A DNA stretch of 64,000 nt from an uncultured Pantoea sp. (GTDB taxonomy: Bacteria; Pseudomonadota; Gammaproteobacteria; Enterobacterales; Enterobacteriaceae): the NCBI GenBank assembly GCA_913778495.1, contig CAJYVD010000027.1, positions 1-64,000 on the forward strand, given 5' to 3'. The notes under the pieces are model-generated. The model had not been told where the DNA came from. It saw nothing but the letters and a program-made list of their open reading frames with translations, and did not search any database. A program made the translations under genes and the position numbers. Below are positions 27,828 to 38,371 of this stretch, in pieces; position 1 is the first letter of the stretch; every line of letters begins with the position of its first letter.

Positions 27828-28433
27828 ATGTCATCACCCTCTCCTCTCGATCGTCACGCTATCCGTCAGCATCTGCGCCATTTGCGCCGTCACCTTACGC
27901 CTGAACAGCAAGAAAAGGCGGCGGAATCGCTCGCCGAGCGCGCCATCAACTTTGCGCCTGTGGCACAGGCACAGCATATCGCGCTGTTTTTATCCGTTGA
28001 TGGTGAGATTAATACGCGTCCGCTGATTGCCCGACTCTGGCAGCAAAAAAAGCAGGTCTATCTGCCGGTGCTTCACCCTTTCGCGCCGGGACACCTGCTG
28101 TTTTTACGCTATACGCCGGAAACCCTGCTCACGCCCAACAAGCTGCGCATTCCGGAACCGGCATTGGATATCACGCAGATGGCTACGCTGGATCGGCTGG
28201 ATGTGATGCTGGTGCCGCTGGTGGCGTTCGACAGCGACGGTCAGCGTTTGGGGATGGGCGGCGGTTTTTATGATCGGACGTTACAGAACTGGCAGCGGCA
28301 CGACGTGTTGCCCATCGGCGTTGCCCATGATTGCCAGCATGTTGATGCGGTGCCCTCCGCCGACTGGGATGTACCGTTGCCAGCGATTATTACGCCCGCC
28401 CGGCTCTGGCTATGGGACGCCGAGAGAATCTAA
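27828..28433 (+). CDS. fau: 5-formyltetrahydrofolate cyclo-ligase
   Basis: Fau (YgfA) converts 5-formyl-THF with ATP to 5,10-methenyl-THF, recycling a by-product of serine hydroxymethyltransferase. The 201-residue protein has the family's ATP/folate motif RLGMGGGFYDRTL and the N-terminal helical basic region (IRQHLRHLRRHLTPEQQ). Being downstream of ssrS, it is likely cotranscribed with 6S RNA, as in E. coli, so 6S processing would release its mRNA. It converges on serA with a shared hairpin. Confidence 0.95.
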   Translation: MSSPSPLDRHAIRQHLRHLRRHLTPEQQEKAAESLAERAINFAPVAQAQHIALFLSVDGEINTRPLIARLWQQKKQVYLPVLHPFAPGHLLFLRYTPETLLTPNKLRIPEPALDITQMATLDRLDVMLVPLVAFDSDGQRLGMGGGFYDRTLQNWQRHDVLPIGVAHDCQHVDAVPSADWDVPLPAIITPARLWLWDAERI

Positions 28434-28453
28434 AAGGGCGCCCAACGGCGCCC
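28432..28453 (-). terminator. Terminator between convergent fau and serA
   Basis: GGGCGCC (28436-28442) and GGCGCCC (28447-28453) form a perfect 7-bp stem with a 4-nt loop. On the minus strand it is followed by four T residues (28435-28432), so it best serves serA; the plus strand has only a weak T-tract for fau. Confidence 0.8.
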
Positions 28454-28460
28454 GATTTGA

Positions 28461-29699
28461 TCAGTACAGCAGGCGGGCACGAATGGTGCCGGGAATCGCC
28501 TTCATCAGCTGCAGCGCCTTGTCTGCCACGTCCTGCTGCGCGTCGATGTCGATGACCACATAACCCATCTGCGGCGAAGTTTGCAGATACTGTGCCGCAA
28601 TGTTGATGCCCTGTTCGGCGAAAATCTGGTTAATGGCGGTTAAAACGCCCGGACGGTTCTCATGGATATGCAGCAAGCGGCTGGCGCTGTCGGCATGCAT
28701 CGGCAGAGAGACTTCCGGGAAGTTGACTGCTGAGAGCGTAGAGCCGTTATCAGAGTATTTGGCCAGTTTGCCTGAAACTTCGAGCCCGATATTCTCCTGT
28801 GCTTCCTGCGTCGAGCCGCCGATGTGCGGCGTCAAGATAACGTTATCAAACTCACACAGCGGGGAGTTGAATGGATCGCTGTTGGTCGCGGGTTCCACCG
28901 GGAAAACATCAATTGCCGCACCCGCCAGATGTTTGCTCTTAAGCGCATCACACAGCGCTGGAATATCAATCACGGTGCCACGTGCCGCATTGATCAGCAG
29001 CGAACCGGGCTTCATCAGCGCCAACTCTTCCGCGCCCATCATGTTTTGCGTAGAGGGCGTTTCCGGAACGTGCAGGCTAACGACATCGCTCATATTGAGC
29101 AGGTCGGAAAGGTGGCGCACTTGGGTGGCATTGCCCAGCGGCAATTTGTTTTCAATATCGTAGAAGAACACGTGCATGCCAAGGCTTTCTGCCAGCACGC
29201 CCAACTGCATGCCGATATGGCCATAACCAATGATGCCCAGCTTCTTGCCGCGCGCTTCGAAAGAGCCGTTGGCGACTTTGTTCCAGATCCCCCGATGCGC
29301 TTTTGCGTTGGCTTCAGGGATACCGCGCAGCATCAGCAGCATTTCGCCAATCACTAACTCCGCCACCGAGCGAGTGTTAGAGAACGGCGCGTTAAACACC
29401 GGAACGCCACGTTTAGCGGCAGCATTGAGATCAACCTGATTGGTACCAATGCAGAAACAGCCCACCGCAACCAGTTTCTCAGCGGCGGCAAAAATCTCTT
29501 CGGTCAGTTGAGTACGGGAACGGATACCAATGAAGTGCGCATCGCGAATGGAAGCTTTCAGCGACGCTGCATCCAGCGCGCCTTTATGGAACTCGATGTT
29601 GGTGTAACCCGCAGCGCGCAGGTTATCCAGTGCACTCTGGTGAACACCTTCCACCAGCAGGAATTTAATCTTATCTTTTTCCAGTGATACCTTTGCCAT
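28461..29699 (-). CDS. serA: D-3-phosphoglycerate dehydrogenase
   Basis: SerA oxidises 3-phosphoglycerate, the first step of serine synthesis, and is feedback-inhibited by serine. The 412-residue protein has a Rossmann NAD domain (KLGIIGYGHIGMQLGVLAES), catalytic Arg in INAARGTVIDIP, Glu in DVFPVEPA and His in LTPHIGGSTQEAQEN, then a C-terminal ACT domain (about 340-412, with HIHENRPGVLTAINQIFAEQ) that binds serine. It ends at a terminator shared with fau. A CRP-like site lies about 200 bp upstream. Confidence 0.98.
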   Translation of the reverse strand: MAKVSLEKDKIKFLLVEGVHQSALDNLRAAGYTNIEFHKGALDAASLKASIRDAHFIGIRSRTQLTEEIFAAAEKLVAVGCFCIGTNQVDLNAAAKRGVPVFNAPFSNTRSVAELVIGEMLLMLRGIPEANAKAHRGIWNKVANGSFEARGKKLGIIGYGHIGMQLGVLAESLGMHVFFYDIENKLPLGNATQVRHLSDLLNMSDVVSLHVPETPSTQNMMGAEELALMKPGSLLINAARGTVIDIPALCDALKSKHLAGAAIDVFPVEPATNSDPFNSPLCEFDNVILTPHIGGSTQEAQENIGLEVSGKLAKYSDNGSTLSAVNFPEVSLPMHADSASRLLHIHENRPGVLTAINQIFAEQGINIAAQYLQTSPQMGYVVIDIDAQQDVADKALQLMKAIPGTIRARLLY

Positions 29700-29891
29700 T
29701 TCCCGACCCTTTTAGAATTCAACAAGGGCTACCATAAGATAGCCTTCTGTCAAAATATCAAAATTTTCGTGCGCGGCAATACAATCGATTGCCTCTGCGC
29801 CAGCACGCGCCCACGCTGAGACAGCACAAATCCGTACAAAATCGGGAGATGCCGCTGAGGGAGAGTACGAACCTGCTGTTGATGAATCATT

Positions 29892-29907
29892 TGTGACATA
29901 AGTCACC
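29892..29907. promoter_or_regulatory. CRP-like site upstream of serA
   Basis: TGTGA-N6-TCACC at 29892-29907 matches the CRP consensus at nine of ten positions, about 195-210 bp upstream of the serA start. E. coli serA is known to be activated by cAMP-CRP and Lrp. The rest of the 290-bp gap between serA and rpiA shows no gene, and I see no clear rpiA terminator in it. Confidence 0.5.
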
Positions 29908-29989
29908 AAATTTCACGCACGCAAGAAAAGATATTTTTCATGCAGAAATAACCGGCGCCCGCACGAGCACCTTTGCCCATCCCAACCCA

Positions 29990-30649
29990 TCAATAAGTAA
30001 CGGTTTTTACCCCGTCCGGTGTGCCAATCAGTGCCACGTCGGCCCCGCGAGCTGCAAACAGGCCAACTGTCACCACGCCAGGCAGATCGTTGATGGTGCG
30101 CTCAAGCGCAATCGGGTTGAGAATACGCAGGTTATGCACGTCCAGGATGATGTTACCGTTGTCCGTCACGACATTATGACGATATTCCGGCTGACCGCCG
30201 AGCTTCACCAACTCCCGCGCGACAAAAGCCCGCGCCATTGGGATCACTTCCACCGGCAACGGGAAACGTCCTAACACATCGACTTCTTTGGAGGCATCGG
30301 CAATGCAGACAAATTTTTTCGCCACCGCCGCGACAATCTTCTCACGCGTCAGCGCCGCGCCGCCGCCTTTGATCATTTGCATGTGCGGGTTAATTTCATC
30401 GGCGCCGTCAACATACACCGAGAGTTCGTCCACGTTATTGAGATCAAACACGGGGATACCTAAGGACTGAAGCTTGACCGTCGACGCTTCAGAACTGGAC
30501 ACCGCGCCTTCTATCTGATCTTTAATTGTGCCGAGCGCGTCAATGAAGTGCGCCGCAGTCGAGCCCGTGCCAACGCCAACAATGGTACCGGGCTGCACGT
30601 ATTGCAGCGCTGCCCACCCTACCGCCTTTTTCAGTTCATCCTGGGTCAT
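29990..30649 (-). CDS. rpiA: Ribose-5-phosphate isomerase A
   Basis: RpiA interconverts ribose-5-phosphate and ribulose-5-phosphate in the non-oxidative pentose phosphate path, feeding transketolase (tktA is at 38372). The 219-residue protein equals E. coli RpiA in length, with [17 protein letters not shown], the catalytic [20 protein letters not shown] and [17 protein letters not shown] at 30649 is chosen by family match over an upstream in-frame start at 30697. It is divergent from argP across 179 bp. Confidence 0.97.
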   Translation of the reverse strand: MTQDELKKAVGWAALQYVQPGTIVGVGTGSTAAHFIDALGTIKDQIEGAVSSSEASTVKLQSLGIPVFDLNNVDELSVYVDGADEINPHMQMIKGGGAALTREKIVAAVAKKFVCIADASKEVDVLGRFPLPVEVIPMARAFVARELVKLGGQPEYRHNVVTDNGNIILDVHNLRILNPIALERTINDLPGVVTVGLFAARGADVALIGTPDGVKTVTY

Positions 30650-30828
30650 GGTATGTTTAAAACCTGTGCGACAACGAAGGCGCGTAGTATAAAACAAGCG
30701 CTTGTGAAAAAGCGCGGCTGTTACGCTACGGATGTGAGTCTTTGGAATCCAGCCCGCAAAAAAGCCTCAGCCGCACCCACGGCCTTTTATGGCATAGTAA
30801 CGTCCATCCTGAACGAGAGAGAACAACA

Positions 30829-31734
30829 ATGAAACGCCCGGATTATCGAACGCTTCAGGCGCTGGATGCCGTTATCCGCGAGCGCGGTTTTGAACGTGCC
30901 GCGCAAAAGCTTTGCATCACGCAGTCTGCGGTTTCCCAGCGCATCAAACAGCTGGAAAATTTATTTGGTCAACCGCTGCTGGTGCGCACCGTGCCGCCCC
31001 GCCCAACCGAGCAGGGACAAAAACTGCTGGCGCTATTGCATCAAGTTGAGTTGCTGGAAGAGGAGTGGCTGGGCGACGACAGCAGCGGCACCACGCCGCT
31101 GTTGCTTTCCCTGGCGGTAAACGCCGACAGTTTGGCGACCTGGCTGCTGCCGGCGTTGAAGGATGTGCTGGCTGATTCCCCGGTGCGTTTGAATTTGCAG
31201 GTTGAAGATGAGACCCGCACCCAGGAGCGCCTGCGACGGGGTGAAGTGGTGGGCGCGGTGAGTATTCAGCCGCAGCCGCTGCCCAGTTGCCTGGTGGATC
31301 AACTTGGCGCGTTGGATTACCTGTTCTGCGCCTCACCCGATTTCGCCGCGCGCTACTTTCCCAACGGCGTGACGCGTTCAGCGCTGCTCAAAGCGCCGGC
31401 CGTGGCGTTCGATCATCTGGATGATATGCATCAGGCATTCTTACAGCAGAACTTTGACCTGTCGCCGGGCAGCGTGCCCTGTCACATCGTCAATTCGTCT
31501 GAGGCATTTGTACAGCTGGCGCGTCAGGGATCGGTCTGCTGCATGATCCCCCACCTGCAAATTGAGCGGGAGCTGGCCCAGGGCGAACTGTTAGACCTTA
31601 CGCCGGGCCTCTATCAGCGCCGCATGCTCTACTGGCACCGCTTTGCGCCAGAAAGCCGCCTGATGCGCAGCGTGACCGATGCGCTGATTGCGCACGGACA
31701 CCGCGTGCTGCGCCAGGACGATGCGGCGGCGTAG
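30829..31734 (+). CDS. argP: LysR-type regulator ArgP (IciA)
   Basis: ArgP activates argO and several lysine-pathway genes according to arginine or lysine binding. The 301-residue protein has an N-terminal HTH ([20 protein letters not shown], then [14 protein letters not shown]) and an effector domain matching E. coli ArgP ([20 protein letters not shown] at the start). ATG at 30829 follows GAGAGAGAACAAC. Its known target argO lies 1.1 kb downstream on the opposite strand. The E. coli scp/sbm genes between argP and yggE are missing here. Confidence 0.95.
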   Translation: MKRPDYRTLQALDAVIRERGFERAAQKLCITQSAVSQRIKQLENLFGQPLLVRTVPPRPTEQGQKLLALLHQVELLEEEWLGDDSSGTTPLLLSLAVNADSLATWLLPALKDVLADSPVRLNLQVEDETRTQERLRRGEVVGAVSIQPQPLPSCLVDQLGALDYLFCASPDFAARYFPNGVTRSALLKAPAVAFDHLDDMHQAFLQQNFDLSPGSVPCHIVNSSEAFVQLARQGSVCCMIPHLQIERELAQGELLDLTPGLYQRRMLYWHRFAPESRLMRSVTDALIAHGHRVLRQDDAAA

Positions 31735-31749
31735 CCACCCGCGCCGCGT

Positions 31750-31786
31750 AAAAAAGGGCGCGGCGGAATGGGTCCCGCACGCGCCC
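31750..31786 (-). terminator. Terminator between convergent argP and yggE
   Basis: On the minus strand CGCGCCC's partner arms (31786-31780 and 31762-31756, GGGCGCG/CGCGCCC) form a 7-bp stem extended inward by a bulged GCGG/CCGC helix, followed by six T residues (31755-31750). It terminates yggE and probably also blocks argP transcripts. Confidence 0.85.
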
Positions 31787-31803
31787 TGTTAAGCTCGATA
31801 CGT

Positions 31804-32532
31804 TTACGGCGCGTTCGGCTTGATTTCAAACACCACGTCCACCTGATCATCAAAGTGGATACTTTGCTGCTCATAGGTTTGCTGTGGCGTAGTTTCCGCT
31901 GACGCCGCCGTGGCTTTGTACATCCGCGCCATCGGCATCGGCTGATAGTTGGCGACGTGATAGCGGATGCTATAGACCGGCCCTAATTTGGCGTTGAACT
32001 CTTCCGCCAGCGCACGCGCCTGCTGAGTGGCGTTAGCGATGGCCGCTTTACGCGCCTGATCTTTAAAGCTGTCCGCATTGGCCACGCCTAACTCAACTGA
32101 CCGGATCTCATTGAGCCCCGACTTTAGCGCGCCATCTAACAGTTCATTGAGCTTGTCGAGCTGGCGTAACGTGACCTGCACCTGGCGCACAGCACGATAG
32201 CCTTTCAACACCGACTTGCCCTCTTTGGTGTAGTCATATTCAGGCTGAGTGCTTAAATTCGCTGCATCGATGTCTTTCTTTTCAATGCCGTTTTTCTGCA
32301 GAAAATCGAAATATTGCGCGACGCGATCGTCCGCCTGTTTTTTGGCTTCCGCCGCGTCTTTGGATGACACATTCACCACAATCGAGAGCGTTGCCATATC
32401 CGGGCGCGCGTCTACGCTTGCCTGGCCCGATGTCACAACGTGCGGACCATTCGGTAATTCGTCTGCCAGCGCCATACCCGACAGCGTGCCCGTGCCCATT
32501 ACGGCGGCGAGCGCCAGTGCTTTGAGTTTCAC
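31804..32532 (-). CDS. yggE: Periplasmic SIMPL-domain protein YggE
   Basis: A 242-residue secreted protein of the SIMPL (DUF541) family; E. coli YggE lowers oxidative stress by an unknown mechanism. It has a signal peptide (KLKALALAAVMGTGTLSGMA, cleavage expected after ALA) and the SIMPL features TSGQASVDARPDMATLSIVV, KGYRAVRQVQVTLRQLDKL and YHVANYQP. The start is GTG at 32532, because a strong AGGAGG lies 6 bases before it and the signal peptide begins there; the open frame runs upstream to 32646 without support. The 271-bp gap to argO shows no gene. Confidence 0.93.
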   Translation of the reverse strand: MKLKALALAAVMGTGTLSGMALADELPNGPHVVTSGQASVDARPDMATLSIVVNVSSKDAAEAKKQADDRVAQYFDFLQKNGIEKKDIDAANLSTQPEYDYTKEGKSVLKGYRAVRQVQVTLRQLDKLNELLDGALKSGLNEIRSVELGVANADSFKDQARKAAIANATQQARALAEEFNAKLGPVYSIRYHVANYQPMPMARMYKATAASAETTPQQTYEQQSIHFDDQVDVVFEIKPNAP

Positions 32533-32803
32533 GAAAATCCTCCTTGAGGGGTCAAATTGCCGTTCGCCACTATGGCGAAATAAATACGACAAAACCATGC
32601 GTTTGGTCTGAGTTTGTTCGCGCAGTAAAGTTCGGCCAGATCGCACTTTTTCGCTGTGCTTGGGTGCAAATATTTGTGCACAGCTCTTTTAAACGCATGG
32701 CGCAGCCACTGGGCCAGCGCCTGTCGCGGTTCCGGACGCAGCCCATGAATCCTGGGTTTTGGCAAAGCGCGGCGCTGTTTATCCGCAACTTAAGCTTAGC
32801 CTT

Positions 32804-33433
32804 TCACGATGCTAGTGCCGCGATCCCCTGCCCTGCCAGTTGAAAAGCAATAAACCACATGATGCCGCCCACCAGCAGATTAATGATGCGCTGCGCCAGC
32901 GGCGTGCGCAGCCGCGGCGACAGCCACGCCGCCAGCAGCGCCAGTCCGAAAAACCACAGCACGGAGGCACTGATGGTGCCCAGTGCAAACCAGCGCCGCG
33001 CTTCCATGGAAGGCAACTGGCTTCCCAGGCTGCCCAGCACCACGAAGGTGTCCAGATAAACGTGCGGATTGAGCCACGTCACTGCCAGCAGGGTCATGAT
33101 GATGCGCCAACGCCCCTGTTTCAGCGCGGCGTCATCCGTCACGGCGGCACCGCCGCGCCATGCGTTGCGTAGCGCGCCCCAACCGTACCACAGTAAAAAC
33201 GCCACGCCCGCCCAGGTGATAAGCATCAGCAGCGTGGGTGACTGGTTGAGCAGCGCGCTGCCGCCAAATATGCCACCACAGATCAGTACGATATCGCTTA
33301 ATGAACACAAGGCGGCCGTCATCAACGGATAATGACGCTTAATGCCCTGATTGAGTACAAATGCGTTTTGCGGGCCGAGCGGTAAGATCAGCGCCGCGCC
33401 GAGGGCAAGCCCTTGTAAATAAATAGAGATCAT
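32804..33433 (-). CDS. argO: Arginine exporter ArgO
   Basis: ArgO is a LysE-family inner-membrane exporter of arginine and, in part, lysine or canavanine. The 209-residue protein has about six membrane segments with the LysE signature [20 protein letters not shown] at the N-terminus and [20 protein letters not shown] in the middle. It is near the E. coli length (211). ATG at 33433 has only a weak ribosome site (GGAT). In E. coli its transcription needs ArgP with arginine; argP is in this window. Confidence 0.95.
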   Translation of the reverse strand: MISIYLQGLALGAALILPLGPQNAFVLNQGIKRHYPLMTAALCSLSDIVLICGGIFGGSALLNQSPTLLMLITWAGVAFLLWYGWGALRNAWRGGAAVTDDAALKQGRWRIIMTLLAVTWLNPHVYLDTFVVLGSLGSQLPSMEARRWFALGTISASVLWFFGLALLAAWLSPRLRTPLAQRIINLLVGGIMWFIAFQLAGQGIAALAS

Positions 33434-33535
33434 GGGGTTAATCCACACAGGTGACAGTGCGGGGCAGTATAGAGAGCGGCGAATATTAGCGGAAATGGAA
33501 AAAACTAATTGGTCATTAGGAAAGGTGATGATGAA

Positions 33536-33555
33536 CGGGCACACGGCGGTGCCCG
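33536..33555. terminator. Hairpin after mscS
   Basis: CGGGCAC (33536-33542) and GTGCCCG (33549-33555) pair perfectly around a 6-nt loop, starting just after the mscS stop on the minus strand. The following tract (TTCATCATC) is only partly T-rich. Confidence 0.55.
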
Positions 33556-33561
33556 CTGCGG

Positions 33562-34437
33562 TTACTCGGCGCGCGCCGGCTGCGGCTGCTCGCTTTTCAC
33601 CTGATGCAGATGCACATCCATCTGCGGATACGGGATGCCAATACCATTAGCGTCCAGCGTACGCTTAAAGTTCTTCATTAAATCCCAGTACACGTTCTGC
33701 AGGTCAGCGCTCTTGCTCCAGCAGCGCACCACAAAGTTCAGCGAGGAGGCCGCCAGCTCATTGAGCCCGATCTGAATGCCCATCTCTTTTAATACGCGCT
33801 CATCGGCTTCTACCACCTCTTGCAGGAGCGCAATCACCCGATCGACATCAGCGTCATACGCTACGCCGATGATGAACTCGTTACGACGAATAGGCTCGCG
33901 CGAGAAATTCACAATATTGCCGGCAATGATTTTTCCGTTGGGCACCACCACAATCTTGCCGTCCGCGCTTTTCAGCGTGGTCGAGAAAATTTGCACGTTC
34001 TGCACCGTGCCCATTACGCCGCCCAAGTCAACAAACTCGCCGGTGCGGAAAGGACGGAATGTCACCAGCAGCACGCCGGCCGCAAGGTTAGAGAGCGATC
34101 CCTGCAGCGCCAGACCGACGGCCAAGCCCGCAGCACCCAGCACGGCGATCACCGAGGCCGTTTGTACGCCTACGCGGCCCAGCGCGGCAATAATGGTGAA
34201 GGCAATAATGCCATAGCGCACCAGCGCCGAAAGAAAATCTGCTACGGTGGCGTCAATGTGTCGCGCGCGCAGTACACGGTTTACCGCGTTAGAAATCACG
34301 CGCGCAATGATCATCCCAACGATGATAATGGCGATGGCCGCCACGATATTTACCGCATAGCTCAGAATCAACGCCTGATTACGAACCAGCCAGCCACCGG
34401 CATTGTTGATGCCGTCCACGACGTTTAAGTCTTCCAT
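33562..34437 (-). CDS. mscS: Small-conductance mechanosensitive channel MscS
   Basis: MscS opens on membrane tension to release osmolytes during hypo-osmotic shock. The 291-residue protein (E. coli 286) has three membrane segments; the pore-lining TM3 with alternating Gly/Ala is seen in [20 protein letters not shown]. The beta domain with [13 protein letters not shown] and [20 protein letters not shown] follows, then the vestibule. It lies downstream of the fbaA terminator on the same strand, so it likely has its own promoter. Confidence 0.97.
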   Translation of the reverse strand: MEDLNVVDGINNAGGWLVRNQALILSYAVNIVAAIAIIIVGMIIARVISNAVNRVLRARHIDATVADFLSALVRYGIIAFTIIAALGRVGVQTASVIAVLGAAGLAVGLALQGSLSNLAAGVLLVTFRPFRTGEFVDLGGVMGTVQNVQIFSTTLKSADGKIVVVPNGKIIAGNIVNFSREPIRRNEFIIGVAYDADVDRVIALLQEVVEADERVLKEMGIQIGLNELAASSLNFVVRCWSKSADLQNVYWDLMKNFKRTLDANGIGIPYPQMDVHLHQVKSEQPQPARAE

Positions 34438-34582
34438 TTGTCAGCCCTGTTGTTGAGTTTCCCGCAGGAAAGTGCAAAAACCGCCGGATTTGATCCGGCA
34501 TTCCCGCTTACAAGGTTAAACAAAAATGGGGAGGGGCGCCAAAATTCACCCCAATTACCGTTTTTTTGCCAAAAAATTGCAT

Positions 34583-34609
34583 AAAAAAAGGCCCTTTCGG
34601 GCCTTTTTT
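34583..34609 (-). terminator. Terminator after fbaA
   Basis: GGCCC (34590-34594) and GGGCC (34599-34603) form a stem with a TTTC/GAAA loop, flanked by A7 on the left and T6 on the right. The minus strand reads hairpin plus T-run 16 bases after the fbaA stop. It is symmetric and could work in both directions. Confidence 0.92.
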
Positions 34610-34625
34610 GTACTGTAACAGCTAA

Positions 34626-35705
34626 TTACAGCACATCGACAGCGTTGAGCTCTTTGAATGCCTGCTCAAGACGTACCACCATCGACGACTGCGCGGCACG
34701 CAGCCATACGCGCGGATCGTAGTATTTCTTGTTCGGGCTGTCTGGGCCATTTGGGTTGCCCAGCTGAGACTGCAGGTACGCTTCGTTAGATTTGTAATAC
34801 TGCAGAATACCGTCCCAGGTTGCCCATTGGGTATCGGTATCGATGTTCATTTTGATCACGCCGTAGCTGATAGATTCTTCGATTTCTGCCGCAGAAGAAC
34901 CTGAGCCGCCGTGGAACACGAAGTCCAGCGCGTTATGCGGCAAACCGTGCTTCTCCGCCACATATTTCTGAGAGTCGCGCAGAATGGTTGGGGTCAGCTT
35001 GACGTTGCCCGGCTTGTAAACGCCGTGAACGTTGCCGAAGGACGCTGCGATGGTGAAGCGCGGGCTGATTTTGCTCAGCTCGGTGTAAGCGTAATCGACG
35101 TCTTCTGGCTGCGTGTAAAGCGCGGAAGCGTCCATATGGCTGTTGTCCACGCCATCTTCTTCGCCGCCGGTGCAGCCCAGCTCAATCTCCAGCGTCATGT
35201 CGATTTTCGCCATGCGCGCCAGATATTTTGAAGAGATCTCGATGTTCTCTTCCAGCGACTCTTCGGACAGGTCGATCATGTGTGAGGAGAACAGCGGCTT
35301 ACCGGTTTTCTTGAAGTGCTCTTCACCGGCGTCCAGCAGACCGTCGATCCACGGCAGCAGTTTTTTCGCGCAGTGGTCGGTGTGCAGGATAACCGGCACG
35401 CCATACTGCTCGGCCATCAGATGCACGTGGTGCGCACCGGCGATGGCACCAAAAATGGCCGCGCCCTGTGGCTTGTCGGTTTTGAAACCTTTCCCGGCGA
35501 TGAACGCAGCGCCGCCGTTGGAGAACTGAACGATGACCGGCGCTTTCACTTTGGCCGCAGCTTCCAGTACCGCGTTAATGGAGTCCGTGCCCACGCAGTT
35601 TACTGCGGGCAGAGCGAATTTATTCTCTTTCGCGACTTTGAAGATCTTCTGAACGTCATCACCAGTGACAACGCCGGGTTTTACGAAATCAAAAATTTTA
35701 GACAT
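34626..35705 (-). CDS. fbaA: Fructose-bisphosphate aldolase, class II
   Basis: FbaA is the zinc-dependent aldolase that splits fructose-1,6-bisphosphate into DHAP and GAP. The 359-residue protein matches E. coli FbaA in length. Zinc and phosphate residues are in VILHTDHCAKKLLPWIDG, EIELGCTGGEEDGVDN, GNVHGVYKPG and FHGGSGSSAAEI. It is the third gene of epd-pgk-fbaA, 101 bases after pgk. The pgk-fbaA gap holds two small hairpins, GGCGC-TTCG-GCGCT near 35790 and CCCC-GCGT-GGGG near 35765, which may influence relative mRNA levels. Confidence 0.98.
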   Translation of the reverse strand: MSKIFDFVKPGVVTGDDVQKIFKVAKENKFALPAVNCVGTDSINAVLEAAAKVKAPVIVQFSNGGAAFIAGKGFKTDKPQGAAIFGAIAGAHHVHLMAEQYGVPVILHTDHCAKKLLPWIDGLLDAGEEHFKKTGKPLFSSHMIDLSEESLEENIEISSKYLARMAKIDMTLEIELGCTGGEEDGVDNSHMDASALYTQPEDVDYAYTELSKISPRFTIAASFGNVHGVYKPGNVKLTPTILRDSQKYVAEKHGLPHNALDFVFHGGSGSSAAEIEESISYGVIKMNIDTDTQWATWDGILQYYKSNEAYLQSQLGNPNGPDSPNKKYYDPRVWLRAAQSSMVVRLEQAFKELNAVDVL

Positions 35706-35806
35706 GGTTGTGTCCTGTTTCGTTACCGTTCATCCCCGGAGGGATTGGGATTTATTTGCCCCACGCGGGGCCAGTATTAAGGCAGCGCCGAAGCGCCACC
35801 CCCAGA

Positions 35807-36970
35807 TTACTGCTTCGCACGCGCTTCCAGCATGGCAACGGCAGGCAGTGTCTTGCCTTCCACGAACTCCAGGAACGCACCGCCGCCGGTGGAGATGTAG
35901 GAGATCTTGTCTTCGATGCCGAACAGGTCGATTGCCGCCAGGGTATCGCCGCCGCCAGCCACAGAAAATGCGTCGCTATCAGCAATGGCATTGGCCACGA
36001 TTTCGGTGCCTTTACGGAAGTTAGGGAACTCGAACACGCCTACTGGGCCGTTCCACAGAATGGTTTTTGCTTCTTTCAGCAGCTTGGCCATGTTCTGCGC
36101 GGTTTCGTCGCCGAAGTCCATAATCTCTTCGTTATCCGCCACTTCTGAAACCTTTTTCACGGTCGCTGGGGCAGTTTCAGAGAATTCCGTGCCCACGCGT
36201 GAGTCAACCGGAACCGGAATGCCGTGCTCATCGCGCAGCTTTTTCGCAGCGTCCACGAAGTCTGGCTCGTACAGCGATTTACCGACGTTGTTATCGATGG
36301 CCACGAAGGTATTCGCGATGCCGCCGCCCACAATCACGGTATCCGCGATGTTCACCAGCGACTGCAGCACGTCAAATTTGGTTGAAACTTTTGAACCGCC
36401 CACCACGGCCACCAGCGGACGCTCAGGGTTGCTCATGACTTTACCCAGCGCTTCCAGCTCTGCCGACAACAGCGGGCCTGCGCAGGCGATAGGCGCGAAC
36501 TTGCCCACGCCGTGCGTTGAAGCCTGAGCACGGTGCGCAGTACCAAATGCGTCCATCACAAAGACGTCGCACAGCGCGGCATATTTCTTCGCCAGCGTCT
36601 CGTCGTCTTTCTTCTCGCCCTTGTTGAAGCGCACGTTTTCCAGCACAACCAGCTCGCCTGCGGCCACATCAACGCCGTCGAGGTAATCTTTCGCCAGAGT
36701 GACGTTGGTGCCGTTCAGTTTGTCTTTCAGGTAGTTCACAACCGGCAGCAGGGAGAATTCTTCGTTGTATTCACCTTCGGTCGGACGACCCAGGTGAGAG
36801 GTAACCATCACTTTCGCGCCTTGTTTCAACGCCGCTTCGATGGTGGGCAGAGAAGCACGGATACGTGCGTCTGACGTCACTTTCCCTTCTTTAACCGGCA
36901 CGTTGAGATCGGCACGGATCAGCACGCGTTTACCCGCAAGATCCAGATCGGTCATCTTAATTACAGACAT
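35807..36970 (-). CDS. pgk: Phosphoglycerate kinase
   Basis: Pgk makes ATP from 1,3-bisphosphoglycerate in glycolysis. The 387-residue monomer has the N-domain substrate motifs [15 protein letters not shown] and [14 protein letters not shown], then the hinge, the nucleotide-site motif [19 protein letters not shown] and the C-terminal [14 protein letters not shown]. Length equals E. coli Pgk. It lies 51 bases after epd and 101 before fbaA, the conserved epd-pgk-fbaA order. Confidence 0.98.
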   Translation of the reverse strand: MSVIKMTDLDLAGKRVLIRADLNVPVKEGKVTSDARIRASLPTIEAALKQGAKVMVTSHLGRPTEGEYNEEFSLLPVVNYLKDKLNGTNVTLAKDYLDGVDVAAGELVVLENVRFNKGEKKDDETLAKKYAALCDVFVMDAFGTAHRAQASTHGVGKFAPIACAGPLLSAELEALGKVMSNPERPLVAVVGGSKVSTKFDVLQSLVNIADTVIVGGGIANTFVAIDNNVGKSLYEPDFVDAAKKLRDEHGIPVPVDSRVGTEFSETAPATVKKVSEVADNEEIMDFGDETAQNMAKLLKEAKTILWNGPVGVFEFPNFRKGTEIVANAIADSDAFSVAGGGDTLAAIDLFGIEDKISYISTGGGAFLEFVEGKTLPAVAMLEARAKQ

Positions 36971-37021
36971 GGTGAATCCTCTCGTTGATTCTCATAAGTT
37001 TTGCCAGACGCAGTCCGCGTC

Positions 37022-38041
37022 TTACCTGAAACCGCTTGCGGCCATTGCTAACGTGGTGTCGATCATACGATTAGCAAAGCCCCATTCGTTGTCACACCAC
37101 ACCAGGGTTTTGATCAGGTGGTGACCGCTAACCCGCGTTTGCGTGCCGTCTACGATGGCACTGTGCGGATCGTGGTTGAAATCTACTGAGACTAACGGTA
37201 ATTCCGTATAGTCAACTATACCACGAAATGCCCCCTCTGAGGCGCTTTGCAGCAAGGCGTTGACCTCGCACGCCTTCACGGCATCACGTACCGATACGCT
37301 GAGATCAATGGCCGTCACGTTGATCGTGGGCACGCGTACCGCAATCGCTTCAAAGCGATCGTTAAATTTCGGAAAAATACGGGTAATCCCAGCCGCCAGG
37401 CGCGTATCCACCGGAATGATCGACTGACTGGCCGCGCGCGTGCGCCGCAAATCGCTGTGATACGCGTCGATCACCTGCTGATCGTGCATGGCGGAGTGAA
37501 TGGTGGTGACGGTGCCCGACTCAATACCAAAGGCGTCGTCCAGCAGCTTGATGATCGGAATAATGCAGTTGGTGGTGCAGGAGGCATTCGACACCACACG
37601 ATCGTCCGGCCGCAGCGCGTCCTGATTCACGCCAAACACCACGGTCGCGTCCAAATCGTGGCCGCCGGGATGCGAAAACAGCACCTTTCTAGCGCCAGCC
37701 TGCAGATGCGCTTCGCCATCGGCGCGGCTGCCGTAAACGCCGGTGCAGTCCAGCACGATATCCACATTGAGCGCCTGCCACGGTAAGTCAGCGATGTCTG
37801 CCTGATGCAGAATACGGATTGTATCGTCACCCACAAACAGCAGGTCGCGCTCCTGGCGCACATCAAAAGCAAAGCGGCCGTGGCTGGTATCGTACTTTAG
37901 CAAATGCGCCATGCCGGCCGCGTCCGCCAGTTCGTTGATCGCCACCACGCTGATTTCCGCGCGGCGACCCGTTTCATACAGCGCACGCAGCACGTTGCGT
38001 CCAATACGCCCAAAGCCATTTATCGCGATACGAAGGGTCAT
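37022..38041 (-). CDS. epd: Erythrose-4-phosphate dehydrogenase
   Basis: Epd oxidises erythrose-4-phosphate to 4-phosphoerythronate, the first step of the DXP-independent pyridoxal phosphate route. It is a GAPDH-like protein of 339 residues, the E. coli length. NAD motif [20 protein letters not shown] and the catalytic [20 protein letters not shown] are clear; the pair of Cys near the nucleophile fits the family. ATG at 38041 follows CAGGAAATGAG; the upstream ATG at 38065 is less likely. It starts the epd-pgk-fbaA operon. E. coli genes usually between epd and tktA are absent here. Confidence 0.97.
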   Translation of the reverse strand: MTLRIAINGFGRIGRNVLRALYETGRRAEISVVAINELADAAGMAHLLKYDTSHGRFAFDVRQERDLLFVGDDTIRILHQADIADLPWQALNVDIVLDCTGVYGSRADGEAHLQAGARKVLFSHPGGHDLDATVVFGVNQDALRPDDRVVSNASCTTNCIIPIIKLLDDAFGIESGTVTTIHSAMHDQQVIDAYHSDLRRTRAASQSIIPVDTRLAAGITRIFPKFNDRFEAIAVRVPTINVTAIDLSVSVRDAVKACEVNALLQSASEGAFRGIVDYTELPLVSVDFNHDPHSAIVDGTQTRVSGHHLIKTLVWCDNEWGFANRMIDTTLAMAASGFR

Positions 38042-38371
38042 CTCATTTCCTGCAAACGCACCCAAAAAAACGTGCCAAATACCTTGAGCGTTTCACTGCC
38101 TTTTGTACAGGAAATTCTTGTCGTCGTGCCCGGACGCATCACAGGGATGAACGCCAGACTGAAACGGTTCAGCTACAATAAAGCATGCAAGGAATAACCG
38201 GAATGATTGCGATCAATTCTCCTGCTGAATATTGGATCTTCGTCACAAAAAAGCGCCTTAAAAATTATTACTGCAGGAATAATTGAACCGATTCAGGTGA
38301 GCCAATAAAAAAGGCGCTCCTGAGAGCGCCCGCGATACAGGTCGAAAACGGCGACGCATCGCCGTTAACGT
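38042..38371. other. Intergenic region between tktA and epd
   Basis: This 330-bp gap holds the promoter region of epd (AT-rich around 38200-38300) and the tktA terminator at its left end. I see no ORF with a good ribosome site. E. coli carries several yggC-F-type genes at this place. Confidence 0.6.
38307..38330 (-). terminator. Terminator after tktA
   Basis: On the minus strand GGCGCTC (38330-38324) and GAGCGCC (38319-38313) form a perfect 7-bp stem with a 4-nt loop and a run of six T (38312-38307), 41 bases after the tktA stop. Confidence 0.92.
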